A stretch of 45,542 nt of DNA from Aquabacterium sp. A7-Y (GTDB lineage: Bacteria; Pseudomonadota; Gammaproteobacteria; Burkholderiales; Burkholderiaceae_C): contig NZ_JAPFBW010000047.1 of NCBI RefSeq assembly GCF_026153205.1, positions 1-45,542 on the forward strand, written 5' to 3'. Below, in pieces: positions 42,907 to 45,542 of the stretch; position 1 is the stretch's first letter, and each line of letters starts with the position of its first letter. The translations under genes and the position numbers were made by a program. The notes beneath the pieces are model-generated. The model ran no database searches. It was not told where the DNA came from and was given only the letters and a program-made list of their open reading frames with translations.

Positions 42907-43597
42907 GTTTGCGTTGTAAGTGTTTGATTTTCAAGAGTTTACCCGGCACTTTCCCGACCCTGATCGGAAAAGTGCCGGCAACACTGGCAACCAAAGTGGT
43001 CGGCAGGCCTTTTTCGTCGAGAAGTGAATGACGCGAGGCCTGAAATAAACGGTGATGCAACGCAGGCCAGCACGGCCGGCCGCTTCCCAAGGTGAAGCGG
43101 CGGCCCGGAACGGTCTGCGGTAGAGCCAACGTCGAAAGAACCCAACAACAAGGTTTCCGGCGGCAGGCCGGTCACGTCGGATGCCCGCGGGCTTGCATGC
43201 CCGCACCGGCACCCGGCGCCCGCCTGCAGCCCGCTCCCGAGACTTCCCCACGGATGCTGTTCCCCTTCCCCTCGCTTTCCTCCCTGCCAGGCGCCCTTCC
43301 GGTCGTGACCCCGGACGCGGTGCCTGCTCGGCATGGCGCGGCGCGCATGCGCGCATGCCGCCGCGGGAAGGAGGCGGGGAGCCTCCGGGCCGCCCTTTTC
43401 GCAAAGGGCGTGGTCTTGCGGATGCATGCGCCAACGCTGTCTTCGTGATCCTCGCGGTCATGGCAGTCCAGGGCGATTCCTTCCGGTTCTCCTCCACGTT
43501 GCTTGTGCATCGATGAGCCGCCCTCGGATCTGACAACTCCGGGAGGCGGCGTGTTCGAGCGCCCGCGGCCGGCAACGGCCGCGGCAGAGGAGTGTTG
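42907..43597 (+). other. Long structured leader of rne
   Basis: 691 bases between rluC and rne without a gene I can support; several open frames on both strands look like GC-rich noise. Stable elements seen: hairpin 42943-42978 with 10-bp arms CCGGCACTTT/AAAGTGCCGG plus 4 inner pairs; hairpin 43517-43550 with GCCGCC/GGCGGC arms and an extension past a bulged A; hairpin 43563-43584 with perfect arms CCGCGGCCG/CGGCCGCGG closed by a GCAA (GNRA) tetraloop. The last lies one base before the ribosome-binding site. RNase E is known to autoregulate through its own structured leader in E. coli; a similar role is likely here. Confidence 0.65.
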
Positions 43598-45542
43598 ATG
43601 AAACGCATGCTGATCAATGCGACGCAGCAGGAAGAGCGTCGCCTGGCCATCGTCGATGGCCAGAAACTGCTCGATTTCGAGACTGAAATCGAAGGGCGCG
43701 AGCAGCGCAAGGGCAATATCTACAAGGCGGTGGTCACCCGCGTGGAGCCCTCTCTCGAAGCCTGCTTCGTGGATTACGGCGAGGAGCGCCACGGCTTCCT
43801 GCCTTTCAAGGAAATCTCGCGCCAGTTCTTCAAGGACGGCGTCGACGTGCGCAACGCCAAGATTTCCGACGCGATCCGTGAAGGACAGGAACTGCTGGTC
43901 CAGGTTGAAAAGGAAGAGCGCGGCAACAAGGGCGCGGCACTCACCACCTTTATCTCGCTGGCCGGCCGTTATCTCGTGCTGATGCCCAACAACCCGCGCG
44001 GCGGCGGCGTATCCCGCCGCATCGAGGGCGAGGACCGCGAGGAGCTGAAGGAAGCGCTCGACCAGCTCGACTACCCGAAAGGCATGAGCCTGATCGCCCG
44101 CACCGCCGGCATCGGCCGCAGCGTGGCCGAGCTGCAGTGGGACCTGAATTACATGCTCAAGCTGTGGACCGCCATCGATGGCGCGGCCACGGCGCGCAAG
44201 GGCGCCTTCCTGATCTACCAGGAATCCTCGCTGGTGATCCGCGCGATCCGGGACTACTTCACCTCGGACATCGGCGAGATCCTGATCGACACCGACGACA
44301 TCTACGATCAGGCCCAGCAGTTCATGAACCACGTGATGCCGGACAATTCCGGCCGCGTGAAGCGCTACCGTGACGACGCGCCCCTGTTCAGCCGCTTCCA
44401 GATCGAGCACCAGATCGAGACGGCCTTCTCGCGCACCGTCAACCTGCCCTCCGGCGGCGCGATCGTGATCGACCACACCGAGGCGCTGGTGTCCATCGAC
44501 GTCAACTCGGCCCGCGCCACGCGCGGCGGCGACATCGAGGAGACCGCCACCCGCACCAACCTGGAAGCCGCCGACGAGATTGCGCGCCAGATGCGCCTGC
44601 GAGACCTGGGCGGCCTGATCGTGGTCGACTTCATCGACATGGAGGAGTCGAAAAACCGCCGCGAGGTCGAGACCCGGCTGCGCGACGCGCTGCGCCAGGA
44701 CCGCGCCCGCGTGCAGTTCAGCTCGATCTCCAAGTTCGGCCTGCTGGAGCTGTCGCGCCAACGCCTGCGCCCGGCGCTCAGCGAAGGCTCGCACATCACC
44801 TGCCCGCGCTGCAACGGCACCGGCCACATCCGCGACACCGAGTCGAGCGCGCTGCAGATCCTGCGCATGGTGCAGGAAGAGGCCATGAAGGAGAACACCT
44901 TCGCGGTCCACGTGCAGGTGCCGGTCGAGGTCACCTCCTTCCTGCTCAACGAAAAGCGGATGGAGATCAACAAGATCGAGTTCAAGCAGAGCGTGAAGGT
45001 GCTGCTGGTGCCCAACAAGCACCTGGAGACGCCCAACTACAAGCTCGAGCGCCTGCGCCACGACGACCCGCGGGTCGAAAACCTGCAGGCCAGCTACTCG
45101 ATGATCGAGGAGCCGGACGACGAGGTCGGCATCACGCGGCGCGAGAAGACCAAACCCAAGCAGGAGCCGGTGATCAAGGGCCTGTTGCCCGAGCAGCCCG
45201 CCCCCATCTCGCTGGCCAAGCCCGAGCTGCCGCCCGCCCCGGCGCCGGTGGCCGCCGCTCCGGTGGCAACGCCGGCCCCGGTGGCCGCGCCGGCCCCGGC
45301 CAGCGGCGGATTTTTCGGCTGGCTGAAGAAGCTGTTCGCCCCGGTCGAGGCGCCGGCCCCGGTGCCGGCGCCCGCTCCTGCGGTGGCGACCCCGGCGCCC
45401 GCCGCGCCGAAGGAAGGCCAGGACAACCGCCGCCGCGGCGACCGCGGTGAGCGCGGTGAGCGCGGTGAACGGGGTGAACGCAAGGACGGCGAGCGCCGCG
45501 GCGGTCGCGACCGCAATGCCCGCGACGCCGGCCGGGAGGAAC
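43598..45542 (+). CDS. rne: Ribonuclease E (5' part; runs off the window)
   Basis: 648 residues visible; no stop before the window ends. N-terminal [23 protein letters not shown]1 domain at about 36-118, catalytic core with Asp301 ([10 protein letters not shown]) and Asp344 (VVDFIDMEE), and the Zn-link CPRCNGTGH with Cys402 and Cys405. From about residue 520 a low-complexity Ala/Pro region surrounds a short amphipathic-looking [15 protein letters not shown], a possible membrane anchor, and then an Arg-rich stretch with GER repeats, the start of the RNA-binding/degradosome scaffold region. AGAGGAG lies 5 bases before ATG 43598. Essential endoribonuclease for mRNA turnover and rRNA/tRNA processing. 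Confidence 0.96.
   Translation, partial: MKRMLINATQQEERRLAIVDGQKLLDFETEIEGREQRKGNIYKAVVTRVEPSLEACFVDYGEERHGFLPFKEISRQFFKDGVDVRNAKISDAIREGQELLVQVEKEERGNKGAALTTFISLAGRYLVLMPNNPRGGGVSRRIEGEDREELKEALDQLDYPKGMSLIARTAGIGRSVAELQWDLNYMLKLWTAIDGAATARKGAFLIYQESSLVIRAIRDYFTSDIGEILIDTDDIYDQAQQFMNHVMPDNSGRVKRYRDDAPLFSRFQIEHQIETAFSRTVNLPSGGAIVIDHTEALVSIDVNSARATRGGDIEETATRTNLEAADEIARQMRLRDLGGLIVVDFIDMEESKNRREVETRLRDALRQDRARVQFSSISKFGLLELSRQRLRPALSEGSHITCPRCNGTGHIRDTESSALQILRMVQEEAMKENTFAVHVQVPVEVTSFLLNEKRMEINKIEFKQSVKVLLVPNKHLETPNYKLERLRHDDPRVENLQASYSMIEEPDDEVGITRREKTKPKQEPVIKGLLPEQPAPISLAKPELPPAPAPVAAAPVATPAPVAAPAPASGGFFGWLKKLFAPVEAPAPVPAPAPAVATPAPAAPKEGQDNRRRGDRGERGERGERGERKDGERRGGRDRNARDAGREE

Noticed and set aside
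43092..43516. Small genes in the rne leader
   Set aside because: Overlapping frames on both strands, Arg/Pro/Ala-rich, no ribosome-binding sites and no recognisable motif; better explained as leader RNA.

Overview
The window is GC-rich, densely coding DNA that looks like a betaproteobacterium of the order Burkholderiales (Rubrivivax/Caldimonas/Azohydromonas-like). This is inferred from the urt-urease block, the rluC/rne divergent pair, the gene style and codon use; no rRNA or other taxonomic marker is present.

Layout. (1) 1-1.7 kb: a heptamer repeat, then a DMT/EamA exporter divergent from an XRE-cupin regulator, with twin palindromic operators between them. (2) 1.9-7.8 kb: a five-gene cassette on the + strand (GNAT-like protein, AsnB-type amidotransferase, AMP-forming acyl ligase, acyl carrier protein, NadE-like amide synthetase). 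It is probably a carrier-protein-dependent amide-forming pathway of unknown product. (3) 7.9-9.5 kb: a Crp/Fnr-type regulator followed by ureD. (4) 9.55-11.1 kb: a decayed, lower-GC junction holding a small Cys-rich secreted ORF with an in-frame TGA, a deleted second copy of urtE, and a frameshifted IS3-type transposase remnant. (5) 11.17-22.06 kb: a foreign-looking lipid/polyketide gene cluster on the + strand: alpha/beta hydrolase, fatty-acid desaturase, ACP, CFA-synthase-like methyltransferase, type II thioesterase, fatty acyl-AMP ligase, a single-module PKS (KS-AT-ACP) ending in an AfsA-like hotdog domain, and an FAD amine-oxidase-like enzyme. (6) 22.1-32.5 kb, - strand: the urea ABC transporter urtABCDE, a LuxR-type response regulator, and a giant NCS1-permease/hybrid histidine kinase fusion. 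(7) 32.5-38.3 kb: ureA, ureJ/hupE, ureB, ureC, a LysE-type exporter, ureE, ureF, ureG, then a lone periplasmic binding protein. (8) 39.6-42.9 kb, - strand: rluC, HAD phosphatase, Rieske protein, sppA. (9) 43.6 kb to the end: rne (RNase E), truncated by the window edge, with a long structured leader.

How it fits together. Regions 3, 6 and 7 form a urea-utilisation system: sensing (permease-kinase plus response regulator), high-affinity uptake (UrtABCDE), hydrolysis (UreABC) and nickel supply/insertion (UreJ, UreD, UreE, UreF, UreG). It is unusual that ureD lies about 23 kb from ureA, with the urt/sensor block and the lipid-PKS island between them. The island is bounded by two same-strand urtE sequences, one intact and one broken, which points to insertion or duplication at urtE.

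The candidate new system is the island. Its logic is self-consistent: a fatty acid is adenylated by the FAAL, put on an ACP, edited by desaturase/methyltransferase/flavoenzyme, extended once with malonate by a PKS lacking any reducing domain, and the resulting beta-ketoacyl chain is met by an AfsA-like domain, the family that joins beta-ketoacyl chains to a C3 unit in butyrolactone or butenolide formation. The product would be a lipid-tailed butyrolactone/butenolide. This is a prediction from domain content only.
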